From Curtobacterium sp. VKM Ac-1376 (GTDB lineage Bacteria > Actinomycetota > Actinomycetes > Actinomycetales > Microbacteriaceae), in contig NZ_JADKRV010000002.1 in the NCBI RefSeq assembly GCF_015351025.1, positions 186,001 through 250,000 of the forward strand: DNA of 64,000 nucleotides, given 5' to 3'. The translations under genes and the position numbers were made by a program. How positions within the stretch are numbered: the stretch's first letter is position 1; each line of letters opens with the position of its first letter. A model generated the notes under the pieces. It searched no databases, had not been told where the DNA came from, and was given only the letters and a program-made list of their open reading frames with translations. This document shows, piece by piece, positions 44,745 to 53,120 of the stretch.

Positions 44745-47305
44745 TTGCAGTCCTTGGGGGCCTTGCCGTTCTTGTCGCCGTACAGCTGGATCGTCACGTC
44801 GGCGTTCTTGTCCGCCGCCGCACTGATCGCAGGGTCGACGGCCGCGACCTTGCAGGTCTTGCTGCCGCCGCCCTTGGCGTAGTCGTCCGACAGGTTCACG
44901 CTCGTGAAGCCGGCGTCGTTCAGGGCCGATCGGGCGTCGCCGAGGGAGTCGCCGCCGATCTCCGGCACGGTCGCCTGCGTGCCGTCCGAGGTGTAGACGG
45001 TGACGCTCGAACCCGACGACAGGAGCGCACCCGCCGCCGGAGAAGTCGACAAGACCGAACCAGGACTCCCCGTGCCGGGGCGCGCGCCGCCGTCGACGTA
45101 GGTGAACCCGGCGCCGGAGATGGCAGCGCGGGCCTCGTCGACCGTCTTGCCCTGCAAATTGGTCAAGGCCTTCGCATTGCCGCGCAGTGCCGACTGCTGC
45201 GGGTCGGTGAACGGCCCGGCCGGGTAGACGGCGTTCACCGGGGTCTGCGCCTGTCGCCAGACATCGGCTCGGACACCGGCGTACGTGCCGTTGACGCCGT
45301 TGCTGAAGTTCCGGAGGTTGGTGAGCTTGCCGTCGGTGTTGCCCTGCCAGTAGGCCGTGGCGACACGCGAACTCGAACCGACCAACCAGATCTGGTTGCC
45401 GTCGTCGGTGGTACCCGTCTTGCCGAAGAGCTGCGTGCCGTCCGCTGTCTGGGCACCGCGCGCGGTACCACCCGAGATCGTCCCCTTCATCGCGTAGATC
45501 GCTGCACGTGCCACCTCGGGGTCGATGGCCTGCTTGCAGTCCTTCGTCTGGCCACCGAGCTGCTTGCCCGACGGGGAAGTGATCTGGTCGATCGCGATCG
45601 GCTTGCAGTAGATGCCGTTGTTGGCGACGGCCGCGTAGGCGGCAGCCATCGTCATCGGCGCGATCTCGTTGACGCCGAGCACCGAGGAGGGGGTGTACTG
45701 CAGTTCGCCACCATCCGCACGATGGACTCCGAGGGACTCCGCCGTGTTCCGGATGTCACACAGGTCGAGCTTCTGGGCCATGTTGAGGAACGCGAGGTTG
45801 ATCGACGCCGCGGTGGCGGCCGCGACGGTGTAGTTGCCGCTTTCACCCGCGGTGTCGTTCTTCGGGTTGTAGTCCCCTGCCGTGATCGGCTCGCCACACG
45901 CGGTCCATCCGGTCGACATGTTGCGCGGGGTGCCGCTGACGACTTCGTTCAGTCCGTGTCCGGCCTGCAACCAGGCCAGCAACGTGAAGAGCTTGTACGT
46001 CGAACCCGTCTGGAACCCGCCGGAGTTGCCGTACTCGTAATCGACGCTGTAGTTGATGCTCGTCGACGACGGCGCGGATTCCAGGGACTCGTCGAAGTCC
46101 TTGTTCTGCGCCATGGTCACGATCCGGCCGGATCCGGCCTCGATCGAGTTCAGTGTCGCGCCGAGGGCCAGGTTCGTCTCGGCCTTGTTGTCGTACGTGT
46201 TGAGGATCTGCTTCTGCTGGGCGTTGAGGTCGATGTTCAGCGTCGTCTGGATCTTGTACCCGCCGTTTCGCCAGGCGGTGTCGCGTGCCTTCTGCGACGA
46301 GCCGAGCTGCGACATCTCCTGCACGACCTTGACCGCGTAGTCGCAGAAGAACTGGGATCCGTCGCCGACCGAGGCTCGGCAGCCCTGCGACGGCTCGGTC
46401 AGGTGCACGTAGTCGGCCGGATTCGACAGTCGAGCCGCGCGGTACTCGTCCTCGGTGAGGTTCTTCTGGTCGTACATCGAGCGCAGGATGACGTTGCGCC
46501 GGGCGACGTTGGCGTCGTACTTCTTCGAGCTCGACAGGTTGCGTGCCTCGGGGTACTGCACGATGGCGATGAGCGATGCGGCCTCGGCCGGGGTCAGGTC
46601 GGTCGCGCTCTTGTTGTAGTAGTGCTGCGCCGCGGCCTGCACGCCGTAGGTCTGGTCGCCGAAGTAGGCGATGTTCAGGTAGGCGGTGAGGATCTCCTTC
46701 TTGGAGTACTTCTTCGCCAGCCCGATCGCGAGCTTCATCTCTTCCAGCTTGCGGGGGATGGTCTGCTCGACGGCCTCGTTGTAGGCCTTCTGCTGCTCCT
46801 CCTTCGTGGGGAGTTCGAGCGCCTGCTGCATCTTGATGTTGCGGACGAGCTGCATCGTCAGCGTCGAACCACCGCCGGACTCGCCGAGCCCACCCGCGAT
46901 GCTGCCCACGCCGGCGCGGATCAGGGAGGTCATGTCGACGCCACCGTGGTCGTAGAAGCGCTTGTCCTCGCCGTCGATGGCCGCGTTCTTCAGCTGGTCG
47001 CTGATCTGGTCGAACTCCAGCTCTTCGCGGTTCTGGTCGTAGACCGTCGCGAAGTGCACCGACTCGCCACCCGAGTACGCGTACAGCTCGTTGCGCTGCG
47101 GCAGGTCACCGATCTCGATGTACTCCGGCAGGGACTCGAACACACCGATCGTGGACGTCGTCGTGACTCCGGCGACGGCGATGGCCGGCGTGACGCCGAT
47201 CGTGACGAGCAGGCCGGCGAGGGCACTGAACCCGACGAATCCGATGAAGGCGCCGACTGCTGAGACGGGCTTGGTCCGCGATGCAGACGTCTTCTGGGCA
47301 GACAT
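44741..47305 (-). CDS. class A penicillin-binding protein with PASTA domains
   Basis: This bifunctional peptidoglycan synthase has 854 aa and resembles PonA2 of actinobacteria. One membrane helix (about 17-46) precedes the GT51 glycosyltransferase domain with catalytic E113 in DGEDKRFYDHGG and GGSTLTMQLVRN. The transpeptidase domain has the SxxK motif STYK near residue 433 and KTGT near 629. Two PASTA domains (about 712-850) end the protein and may sense peptidoglycan. ATG 47305 lies 7 nt from a minus-strand TAGGCT, so the transcript is probably leaderless. It is followed by the phosphoesterase gene with a 4-nt overlap. Confidence 0.95.
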   Translation of the reverse strand: MSAQKTSASRTKPVSAVGAFIGFVGFSALAGLLVTIGVTPAIAVAGVTTTSTIGVFESLPEYIEIGDLPQRNELYAYSGGESVHFATVYDQNREELEFDQISDQLKNAAIDGEDKRFYDHGGVDMTSLIRAGVGSIAGGLGESGGGSTLTMQLVRNIKMQQALELPTKEEQQKAYNEAVEQTIPRKLEEMKLAIGLAKKYSKKEILTAYLNIAYFGDQTYGVQAAAQHYYNKSATDLTPAEAASLIAIVQYPEARNLSSSKKYDANVARRNVILRSMYDQKNLTEDEYRAARLSNPADYVHLTEPSQGCRASVGDGSQFFCDYAVKVVQEMSQLGSSQKARDTAWRNGGYKIQTTLNIDLNAQQKQILNTYDNKAETNLALGATLNSIEAGSGRIVTMAQNKDFDESLESAPSSTSINYSVDYEYGNSGGFQTGSTYKLFTLLAWLQAGHGLNEVVSGTPRNMSTGWTACGEPITAGDYNPKNDTAGESGNYTVAAATAASINLAFLNMAQKLDLCDIRNTAESLGVHRADGGELQYTPSSVLGVNEIAPMTMAAAYAAVANNGIYCKPIAIDQITSPSGKQLGGQTKDCKQAIDPEVARAAIYAMKGTISGGTARGAQTADGTQLFGKTGTTDDGNQIWLVGSSSRVATAYWQGNTDGKLTNLRNFSNGVNGTYAGVRADVWRQAQTPVNAVYPAGPFTDPQQSALRGNAKALTNLQGKTVDEARAAISGAGFTYVDGGARPGTGSPGSVLSTSPAAGALLSSGSSVTVYTSDGTQATVPEIGGDSLGDARSALNDAGFTSVNLSDDYAKGGGSKTCKVAAVDPAISAAADKNADVTIQLYGDKNGKAPKDCK

Positions 47306-47312
47306 AGGATGC

Positions 47313-47318
47313 AGCCTA
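47313..47318 (-). promoter_or_regulatory. -10 box of leaderless PBP gene
   Basis: On the minus strand the hexamer is TAGGCT, 7 nt before the ATG at 47305. The divergent DUF4177 gene begins only 38 nt away. Confidence 0.5.
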
Positions 47319-47355
47319 AACGACACCCCCGACTGAAAGGCTGGCAAGGAACCGC

Positions 47356-47514
47356 ATGACTCGCTGGGAGTACTTCACCACGCCGCTGATGATCCACAAC
47401 ACCACCGCGATCCTCAACAACTACGGGGACGAGGGCTGGGAGCTGGTCCAGATCGTCACCGGTCCCGAGGGCGGTCTCGTCGCCTACCTGAAGCGCCCCA
47501 AGGCCGACGCGTGA
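47356..47514 (+). CDS. DUF4177 small protein
   Basis: This 52-aa protein reads MTRWEYFTTPLMIHN at its start and contains NNYGDEGWELVQIV, the core of DUF4177. ATG 47356 is preceded by AAGGA. The stop overlaps the GTG of the RidA-like gene (GTGA), an arrangement I believe is common in actinobacteria. The function of the domain is unknown. It is divergent from the PBP gene, with about 50 bp between the start codons. Confidence 0.85.
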   Translation: MTRWEYFTTPLMIHNTTAILNNYGDEGWELVQIVTGPEGGLVAYLKRPKADA

Positions 47515-47972
47515 GCGTCTCCGACCGGCTCGCGGAACTCGGCCTGACGATCCCCGCGGTGGCCGCACCCGTCGCCGCGTACGTGCCCGCCGTCCTGACG
47601 GGCCAGTACGTCTACACGGCGGGTCAGCTGCCGTTCGTCGACGGTGCCCTGCCCGTGACCGGCAAGGTCGGCAACGGTGTCGACGCCGAGACCGCCGCTG
47701 GCCAGGCACGCGTGGCCGCGCTGAACGCCCTGGCCGCCGTGCAGTCGGTCGCCGGATCGCTCGACCGCGTTGCCCGTGTCGTCAAGGTCACCGTGTTCGT
47801 CGCCTCGGACCCGTCCTTCACCGGTCAGCCCGGGGTCGCGAACGGCGCGTCGACCCTCGTCGGCGAGGTCTTCGGCGACGCCGGCGTCCACGCGCGGAGC
47901 GCGGTGGGCGTCGCCGTGCTCCCGCTGGACGCGCCGGTCGAGGTCGAGCTGGTGGTGGAGCTCACCGCCTGA
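47511..47972 (+). CDS. RidA-family protein
   Basis: This 153-aa protein belongs to the YjgF/YER057c/UK114 (RidA) family, as the longer variant without the strict enamine-deaminase pattern. Visible family segments are YVYTAGQLPFVDG, AALNALAAVQSVAGSLDRVARVVKVTVFVAS and HARSAVGVAVLPLDAPVEVELVVEL. The catalytic arginine of true RidA (a CRxTV-like segment) is replaced by HARSAVG, where the arginine is still present. True RidA removes reactive enamine/imine intermediates; whether this variant does so is uncertain. It is co-transcribed with the DUF4177 gene. Confidence 0.88.
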   Translation: MSVSDRLAELGLTIPAVAAPVAAYVPAVLTGQYVYTAGQLPFVDGALPVTGKVGNGVDAETAAGQARVAALNALAAVQSVAGSLDRVARVVKVTVFVASDPSFTGQPGVANGASTLVGEVFGDAGVHARSAVGVAVLPLDAPVEVELVVELTA

Positions 47973-47999
47973 CGGCAGCGACCGACGGCACGAACGTGA

Positions 48000-48036
48000 G
48001 CAGGGCCTCCAGTCCGAGACGGACGGGAGGCCCTGC
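48000..48036. terminator. palindromic terminator between convergent genes, repeat family member
   Basis: A 17-position stem with one mismatch (48000-48016 with 48020-48036) and a 3-nt loop has the core GGACGGGAGGCC. It can serve both the RidA-like gene and acs. Confidence 0.8.
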
Positions 48037-48050
48037 TTCCGTTCCCGGGA

Positions 48051-50003
48051 CTACATGAGTTCGGCGATGGTCGCCATGATCGTCGGATCGGCGAGCGTCG
48101 TCGTGTCGCCGATGCGGCGGCCCTCGGCCGCGTCGCGGAGCAGCCGCCGCATGATCTTGCCGGAGCGCGTCTTCGGCAGCTCCGGCACGATGACGACCTG
48201 GCGCGGCTTCGCGATCGCACCGATGCGCTTGCCGACCCAGTTGCGGAGCTCCGCGGAGGCGGTCTCGCGGTCGACGTCGGCGGCGGCCTCGCTGGTCAGG
48301 ATGACGAAGGCGACGACGGCCTGCCCGGTGGTCTCGTCGGCGGCGCCGACCACGGCGGCCTCGGCGACGCCCTCGTGGCCGACCAGGGCGGACTCGATCT
48401 CGGCCGTCGACAGGCGGTGCCCGGAGACGTTCATGACGTCGTCGACGCGCCCCTGCACCCAGATGTCGCCCTGCCCGTCGAGCCGCGCTCCGTCGCCGGC
48501 GAAGTAGCGGCCGGGGAACCGCGACCAGTAGGTCTCGACGAAGCGGTCCGGGTCGCCCCAGATGCCGCGCGCCATCGAGGGCCACGGCTCGGTGATGGTG
48601 AGGTAGCCGCTCTCGCCCGGGTCGGCGCGGTTGCCGTCGTCGTCGACGATCTCGGCGACGATGCCGGGCAGCGGCGTCTGCGCGGCGCCGGGCTTGAGCT
48701 TCGTGACGCCGGGCAGCGCGGAGATCATGATCGCGCCGGTCTCGGTCTGCCACCACGTGTCGACGATGGGCGTGCGGTCGTGGCCGATGACCTGGCGGTA
48801 CCAGTTCCACGCCTCGGGGTTGATGGGTTCGCCGACGCTGCCGAGCAGCCGGAGGGTCTCGAGGCTGCGGGCCTCGGGGATCTCGCGGCCGGCCTTCATC
48901 GCCGCACGCACGGCGGTCGGTGCCGTGTACAGGACGGTGACGCCGTAGGAGTCGACGAGGTCCCACCAGCGGCCGGGCTTCGGCTCGTCGGGCGTGCCCT
49001 CGTAGAGCACCTGGGTGACGCCGTTCGCCAGGGGGCCGTAGACGACGTACGAGTGCCCGGTGATCCAGCCGATGTCGGCGGTGCACCAGTAGACGTCCTT
49101 CTCCGGGTGCATGTCGAACACGTTCTTGTGCGTGTACGCCGCCTGGGTCAGGTAGCCGCCCGAGGTGTGCACGATGCCCTTCGGCTTCCCGGTCGTGCCA
49201 GAGGTGTACAGGATGAACAGCGGCGTCTCGGCGGGGAAGGCCTCGGGCGTGTGCTCCGGTTCGGCCTTGGCCAGCTCGTCGTGCCACCACAGGTCACGGT
49301 CGTTCCAGGCGATCTCGTTGCCGCCACGCTTGACGACCAGGACGTGCTCGACGGTGTCGGTGCCCTCGCCGGTGAGTGCCTCGTCGACGGCGGGCTTGAG
49401 GGCGGAGACCGCCCCGCGGCGCCAGCCGCCGTCGGCGGTGACGACGAGCTTCGCGCCGGCGTCCTCGATGCGGGCGCGGAGGCTCTCGGCGCTGAAGCCG
49501 CCGAAGACGACGGAGTGCACGGCACCGATGCGGGCGACGGCCAGCATCGTGACGACGGCCTCGGGGATGAGTGGCAGGTAGACGACCACGCGGTCGCCCT
49601 GGCCCACTCCGAGGTCGGTGAGCATGTTCGCGGCGCGCTGCACCTCGGCGGTCAGCTCGGCGTAGGTGATCCGGCGGGTGTCGCCAGGCGCGCCCTCGAA
49701 GTGGATCGCGACCCGGTCACCGTTCCCCGCGCGGACGTGCCGGTCGAGGCAGTTCTCGGCGACGTTGAGCTCGCCGTCCGCGAACCACTTCGCGAACGGG
49801 GCGCCGGACCAGTCCAGGGTCTGCGTGAACGGCGTGCGCCAGTCGATGAGCGAGCGGGACTGCTCGGCCCAGAACGCCTCGCGGTCCGCTGCCGCCGCGT
49901 GGTGGAGGTCCTCGCCCGCGACCGCGTCGGCCACGAACTCGGGCGGCGGGGGGAAGGTCGCTCCGTCGTCGTTTCGGGGATCGGTCTGGGTCGGAGTGGA
50001 CAT
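48051..50003 (-). CDS. acs: acetyl-CoA synthetase
   Basis: Acs activates acetate to acetyl-CoA through acetyl-AMP, the high-affinity route for acetate use. The 650-aa protein has normal length. Motifs include YTSGTTGKPKGIVHTSGGYL (P-loop-like AMP-binding motif), DTWWQTETGAIMI, YFAGDGARLDGQGDIWVQGRVDDVMNVSGHR (in parts) and the C-terminal KTRSGKIMRR with K616, the lysine acetylated in this family. ATG 50003 has the SD AAAGGA; an in-frame ORF continues upstream through the 25-bp repeats but has no family-like sequence. It stands alone, convergent with the RidA-like gene. Confidence 0.96.
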   Translation of the reverse strand: MSTPTQTDPRNDDGATFPPPPEFVADAVAGEDLHHAAAADREAFWAEQSRSLIDWRTPFTQTLDWSGAPFAKWFADGELNVAENCLDRHVRAGNGDRVAIHFEGAPGDTRRITYAELTAEVQRAANMLTDLGVGQGDRVVVYLPLIPEAVVTMLAVARIGAVHSVVFGGFSAESLRARIEDAGAKLVVTADGGWRRGAVSALKPAVDEALTGEGTDTVEHVLVVKRGGNEIAWNDRDLWWHDELAKAEPEHTPEAFPAETPLFILYTSGTTGKPKGIVHTSGGYLTQAAYTHKNVFDMHPEKDVYWCTADIGWITGHSYVVYGPLANGVTQVLYEGTPDEPKPGRWWDLVDSYGVTVLYTAPTAVRAAMKAGREIPEARSLETLRLLGSVGEPINPEAWNWYRQVIGHDRTPIVDTWWQTETGAIMISALPGVTKLKPGAAQTPLPGIVAEIVDDDGNRADPGESGYLTITEPWPSMARGIWGDPDRFVETYWSRFPGRYFAGDGARLDGQGDIWVQGRVDDVMNVSGHRLSTAEIESALVGHEGVAEAAVVGAADETTGQAVVAFVILTSEAAADVDRETASAELRNWVGKRIGAIAKPRQVVIVPELPKTRSGKIMRRLLRDAAEGRRIGDTTTLADPTIMATIAELM

Positions 50004-50020
50004 CGGTGTCCTTTCGCGTC

Positions 50021-50120
50021 GTTGCGTCCTCAGGGTGCATCCATCGTTGCGTCCGCTGACCGCATTGGTGGTTGCGTCCTCCGAGCACATCCATCGTTGC
50101 GTCCTCTTGGCGCATCCGGA
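50021..50120 (-). repeat. four 25-bp tandem repeats in the acs leader
   Basis: On the plus strand each unit starts with GTTGCGTCC, at 50021, 50046, 50071 and 50096, an exact 25-bp period. Units 1 and 3 end in CATCCATC; the middle is variable. On the acs-sense strand each unit carries a GAGGA-like segment followed by CGCAAC and, at the next unit, GATGGATG. It lies 18-117 nt upstream of the acs start. Confidence 0.9.
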
Positions 50121-50173
50121 GACTACCCCTCGGCCGAGTTCTCGCACGGCACGCCGGGTGGTCGTGTCCGGGG

Positions 50174-50204
50174 TTGCCCCGGAGGGCCGATCGTGGGGTA
50201 CAGT
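50174..50204 (+). promoter_or_regulatory. promoter of the 6C RNA
   Basis: -35-like TTGCCC (50174-50179) and -10 TACAGT (50199-50204) are separated by 19 bp. The start would be near 50211. Confidence 0.55.
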
Positions 50205-50210
50205 GGTTCC

Positions 50211-50310
50211 TGCTGGACTCGTTTCCGGCGGCATCGAATCGGATTCCCCCCAATCCCTCGGTGTCAAGGCGGCACCTGTTCCCCCCAACCGGTGCCGCCT
50301 CTTCTGTTCT
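50211..50310 (+). ncRNA. 6C small RNA
   Basis: Two hairpins each expose exactly six cytosines. The first has stem GGATT/AATCC with loop CCCCCC (50241-50256). The second has a long stem AGGCGGCACC/GGTGCCGCCT (50267-50276 with 50291-50300), an inner GTT/AAC and another CCCCCC loop, followed by CTTCTGTTCT. This is the defining structure of the actinobacterial 6C RNA. In mycobacteria this RNA (B11) lies beside the tad gene Rv3660c, matching the position here upstream of the Tad locus. C-rich loops of this kind are thought to pair with G-rich mRNA sites. Confidence 0.9.
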
Positions 50311-50632
50311 CCGGGCTCGGGCTCGAGCCTTCGCGGCTCGCCGGACCGCGTCGTGGGGCTCCGATCCGCGCGGGTACGCCGGTCGTGTGGACAGACCGGT
50401 CCATGCTTGCGCATCGACTCTTCCTCGTGGGCGTAGCACGTGCTACGCCCCTTTCCGCCGCCGGGGGCAAGGGGGATCGTCGAGGCGGGCGGGGTCGGTG
50501 TCGCATCATCCACCGGGGTACGCCTTTCCTTTTCGGGGGACAAACCGGTCCGTTGGTGGGGGGAAGAGCGATTGTCCACCGATGCGCACCCTGTTTGATG
50601 GGTGCACGTCCGTTCTCCCTACTGTCGGCGGC
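50311..50632. other. intergenic region between 6C RNA and tadA
   Basis: No gene is evident. A perfect 22-bp palindrome (50429-50450, arms GGGCGTAGCAC and its complement) is followed by CTTTCC. TadZ (Rv3660c type), expected at this end of the cluster, is absent. Confidence 0.5.
50620..50625 (+). promoter_or_regulatory. -10 box of leaderless tadA
   Basis: TACTGT ends 7 nt before the ATG at 50633. TTGATG (50595-50600) is a possible -35 with 19-bp spacing. Confidence 0.5.
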
Positions 50633-51673
50633 ATGCCGTTGCACCGTGCTCCGCCCTCGTCGCCGTCGCGTTCGTCGATCGCCGCTCCGCCGGCGCTGCC
50701 GTTCCTGCCCGGAGCTGCACCACCCGCGCGACGCCGTGCCGACGGCGTGCTCGAGTTCGAGGAGCTCGCCACGCTGGTCGCCGACGCCACGGTGACGGAC
50801 GTCCTCGTGCTCGGGGGCGTGGGCACCTGGGTCGACCGTGGTGCCGGGCTCGAGGCGGTGCCACCCCGGCTGACGGAGGGGCGCGCCCGCGAGCTCGCGA
50901 CCCGGCTCGTCGCGCTCGGTGGCCGGCACGTCGACGAGACCACGCCGTGCGCGGACGTCCGCCACGGTGACGGCGTCCGCGTGCACGTCGTGCTCGCCCC
51001 GGTGTCCCTCGTCGGGACGGCCGTCTCCATCCGGTTGCCCCAGGTGCAGCGTCCGACACTCGCCGGCCTCGAGCGCGCCGGGACCTTCGAGTTCGTCCCG
51101 CGAGCCGTCGTCGAGGACGCCGTCGCCGCCCGCCGCAACGTCCTCGTCACCGGAGCGACCGGCAGCGGCAAGACGACCCTGCTCGCGGCGATGCTCGGCG
51201 GTGTTCCCGTGGACGAACGGATCGTGACGGTCGAGGACGTCGCCGAACTCCGCATCGCGCACCCGCACGTCGTCGCCCTCGAGGCTCGTCAGGCGAACGC
51301 CGAGGGGACGGGCGCGCTCGGTCTCGACCGGCTCGTGCGCGAGGCACTCCGGATGCGCCCCGACCGGATCGTCGTGGGGGAGTGCCGGGGTGCCGAGGTG
51401 CGTGAACTCATGTCCGCGCTGAACACCGGCCACGACGGCGGAGCGGGGACCGTGCACGCCAACGGTCTGGCGGACGTCGCGGCCCGGCTCGAGGCACTGG
51501 GTGCGCTCGCGGGACTCGGCGTCGAAGCGCTCGCCCGCCAAGCCGTCAGCGCCTTCGACCTGGTCCTGCACGTCGAGCGCCGCGCCGGGCAGCGACGGCT
51601 CGGCGGGGTCGGTTCGCTGCGCGTCGGAACGGACGGGAGGCTCGAGGTGCGGCCGGAGGACGGGCTGCGGTGA
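50633..51673 (+). CDS. tadA: TadA/CpaF-type pilus assembly ATPase
   Basis: This secretion ATPase of 346 aa powers assembly of Flp/Tad pili at the inner membrane. The N-terminal domain includes VTDVLVLGGVGTWVDRGAGLE. Walker A is GATGSGKT (174-181), the Asp and His boxes lie between, and Walker B is PDRIVVGECRG, followed by TGHDGGAGTVHAN. ATG 50633 is chosen because of the adjacent -10 box and because the upstream frame is unlike the family. It is shorter than CpaF with a full N-terminal domain, but matches the compact Rv3659c type. The next gene overlaps by 4 nt. Confidence 0.93.
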   Translation: MPLHRAPPSSPSRSSIAAPPALPFLPGAAPPARRRADGVLEFEELATLVADATVTDVLVLGGVGTWVDRGAGLEAVPPRLTEGRARELATRLVALGGRHVDETTPCADVRHGDGVRVHVVLAPVSLVGTAVSIRLPQVQRPTLAGLERAGTFEFVPRAVVEDAVAARRNVLVTGATGSGKTTLLAAMLGGVPVDERIVTVEDVAELRIAHPHVVALEARQANAEGTGALGLDRLVREALRMRPDRIVVGECRGAEVRELMSALNTGHDGGAGTVHANGLADVAARLEALGALAGLGVEALARQAVSAFDLVLHVERRAGQRRLGGVGSLRVGTDGRLEVRPEDGLR

Positions 51674-52503
51674 GCCGACGCGCCCCTGCCGACCCGGCGC
51701 GCGTCGCGGGCGCGCTCGACCGCGTGGCGACGCTGGTCGCGGCGGGCGTCCCGCCCCCGCGGGCGTGGCAACTCGTCGGCGGCCTGCCCGGGGTCGGGGG
51801 ACCGGCGCAGCGTGACATCGCCGTCGTCCTCCGGGTTGCCGACCGCACCGGATCGCCGGTCGCGGACACCCTCCGGGGGCTCGCCGGTGCGCTGCGACGC
51901 ACCGCCGCGTCGGACCGGGCGATCCGGGTCGCGCTCGCCGGACCGCGCACGAGCGCACGGGTCGTGCTCGCACTGCCGCTGTTCGGCCTCGGGCTCGGTG
52001 CCGCGTGGGGTGCCGGCGCGGTCGAGGTCCTCGTCGGGTCACCCGCGGGCTGGGTGTGCTCGGCGCTCGCCGCCGTGCTCGTGCTCGTCGGGCGGCACTG
52101 GAGCGCCAGGCTCGTCCGGTCCGCAACCCCCGACGGGCGCGTGCCGGGTGTGCTCCTCGACGCCTGGGCGGTGGCAGTCTCCGGGGGAGGGTCCTGGACC
52201 ACGGCGGCCGACGCGGTCGCCGAGGCGTCGGCAGGTGCGGTCCCGCCGACGGGAGACCTGGCCCGGCTCCGGGAGGTCCTCGACCTGGCCCGTCGCGCCG
52301 GTGTGCCCGCAGCGGGGCTGCTGCGCCGCGCCGCCGAGGACGTCCGCGACGAGGCAGCGGCCGACGGGCTCGCAGCGGCGGAGCGACTGGCGGTCCGGCT
52401 CGTCCTGCCCCTCGGGGTGTGCGTGCTGCCGGCGTTCGTGCTCGTGGGGGTGGTGCCCGTCGTGGTCGGAGTCCTCTCCTCCACCGTGGCCGGGGTCGGG
52501 TGA
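51670..52503 (+). CDS. Tad pilus type II secretion F-like membrane protein
   Basis: This 277-aa polytopic protein is the platform component of the Tad machine. An N-terminal segment (RVATLVAAGVPPPRAWQLVGG) precedes two central helices (about 98-140). A T2SSF-like domain (WAVAVSGGGSWTTAADAVAEAS) and two C-terminal helices follow. Most Tad loci have two such genes, TadB and TadC; here a single gene does both or one is absent. GTG 51670 overlaps the tadA stop. Confidence 0.85.
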   Translation: MSRRAPADPARVAGALDRVATLVAAGVPPPRAWQLVGGLPGVGGPAQRDIAVVLRVADRTGSPVADTLRGLAGALRRTAASDRAIRVALAGPRTSARVVLALPLFGLGLGAAWGAGAVEVLVGSPAGWVCSALAAVLVLVGRHWSARLVRSATPDGRVPGVLLDAWAVAVSGGGSWTTAADAVAEASAGAVPPTGDLARLREVLDLARRAGVPAAGLLRRAAEDVRDEAAADGLAAAERLAVRLVLPLGVCVLPAFVLVGVVPVVVGVLSSTVAGVG

Positions 52504-52587
52504 GCTCTCCACAGATCCCAGCGGAACGCTCGGTCGACGCGGCCGTCCCGACAGGCTGGTCCCACCGCAACAGAGAGGACGGACCCC

Positions 52588-52800
52588 ATGAGCACCACCC
52601 CATCTCCCACCCGCCGTACCCGCCGCACCGTCGGCCGGTGGCGTTCCCGCTTGCAGGACGACCGTGGGTCGGCCACGGCCGAGTACGCCGTCGTCATCCT
52701 CGCCGCCGTGGCCTTCGCCGGTGTGCTCGTCGCCGTCATGCGCTCGGGCGAGGTCCAGACCATCCTGACCGACCTCGTCCGCGGTGCCCTCTCACTGTGA
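52588..52800 (+). CDS. DUF4244 Flp-type pilin
   Basis: This 70-aa protein is the probable pilus subunit. A basic N-terminus (RRTRRTVGRWRSRLQDDRG) precedes SATAEYAVVILAAVAFAGVLVAVM, the DUF4244/Flp hydrophobic helix with a Glu-Tyr pair at the typical position after the processing site. The C-terminus is QTILTDLVRGALSL. GAGAGGA precedes the ATG. A prepilin peptidase gene is not present nearby. It overlaps the TadE-like gene by 17 nt. Confidence 0.92.
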   Translation: MSTTPSPTRRTRRTVGRWRSRLQDDRGSATAEYAVVILAAVAFAGVLVAVMRSGEVQTILTDLVRGALSL

Positions 52801-53116
52801 GCGCGGTTCGGTGACCGTCGAGTTCGCTGTGGCGCTCCCCGTGGTGGCGCTCGTCCTGACCACGCTCGTCGCGGCGGTGCTCGTCGTCGACGGGCAGGGC
52901 CGGCTCCAGCTGGCCGCGGCCACCGCAGCCCGCGCCATCGGCCGTGGGGACGACGCCGACGGCCGCGCCGCCGCCGCCCGGATCGCGCCGGGGGTCTCGA
53001 TCGCCGTCCGGTCCGACGACGGGTTGGTCTGCGTCGACGCCACGCGCGGCGGGACCGGACCCTTCGCGGCACTGCCGCTCAGCGCGACCGGTTGCGCCGC
53101 GACACGGGGACGGTGA
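52784..53116 (+). CDS. TadE-like minor pilin
   Basis: This 110-aa protein has a short N-terminus ending in ERGSVTVEFAVALPVVALVLTTLVAAVLVV, the TadE signature (GSVTVEFA) followed by one membrane helix. The rest is a small periplasmic domain with two cysteines (VCVDATRGG, ATGCAAT). TadE-like pseudopilins are processed and join or prime Tad pili. GTG 52784 is inside the end of the pilin gene; GTG 52811 is an alternative that would remove part of the motif. Confidence 0.85.
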   Translation: MPSHCERGSVTVEFAVALPVVALVLTTLVAAVLVVDGQGRLQLAAATAARAIGRGDDADGRAAAARIAPGVSIAVRSDDGLVCVDATRGGTGPFAALPLSATGCAATRGR

Positions 53117-53120
53117 CAGG

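Noticed and set aside
50021-50120. CRISPR array
   Set aside because: The units are 25 bp head to tail with no spacers, and no cas genes are nearby.
48051-50579. Longer acs start upstream of 50003
   Set aside because: The extension is translated repeat and intergenic sequence; ATG 50003 has a good SD and gives the normal family length.
50072-50632. Longer tadA start
   Set aside because: The extra N-terminus would include the 6C RNA and has no family resemblance; a -10 box sits right before ATG 50633.
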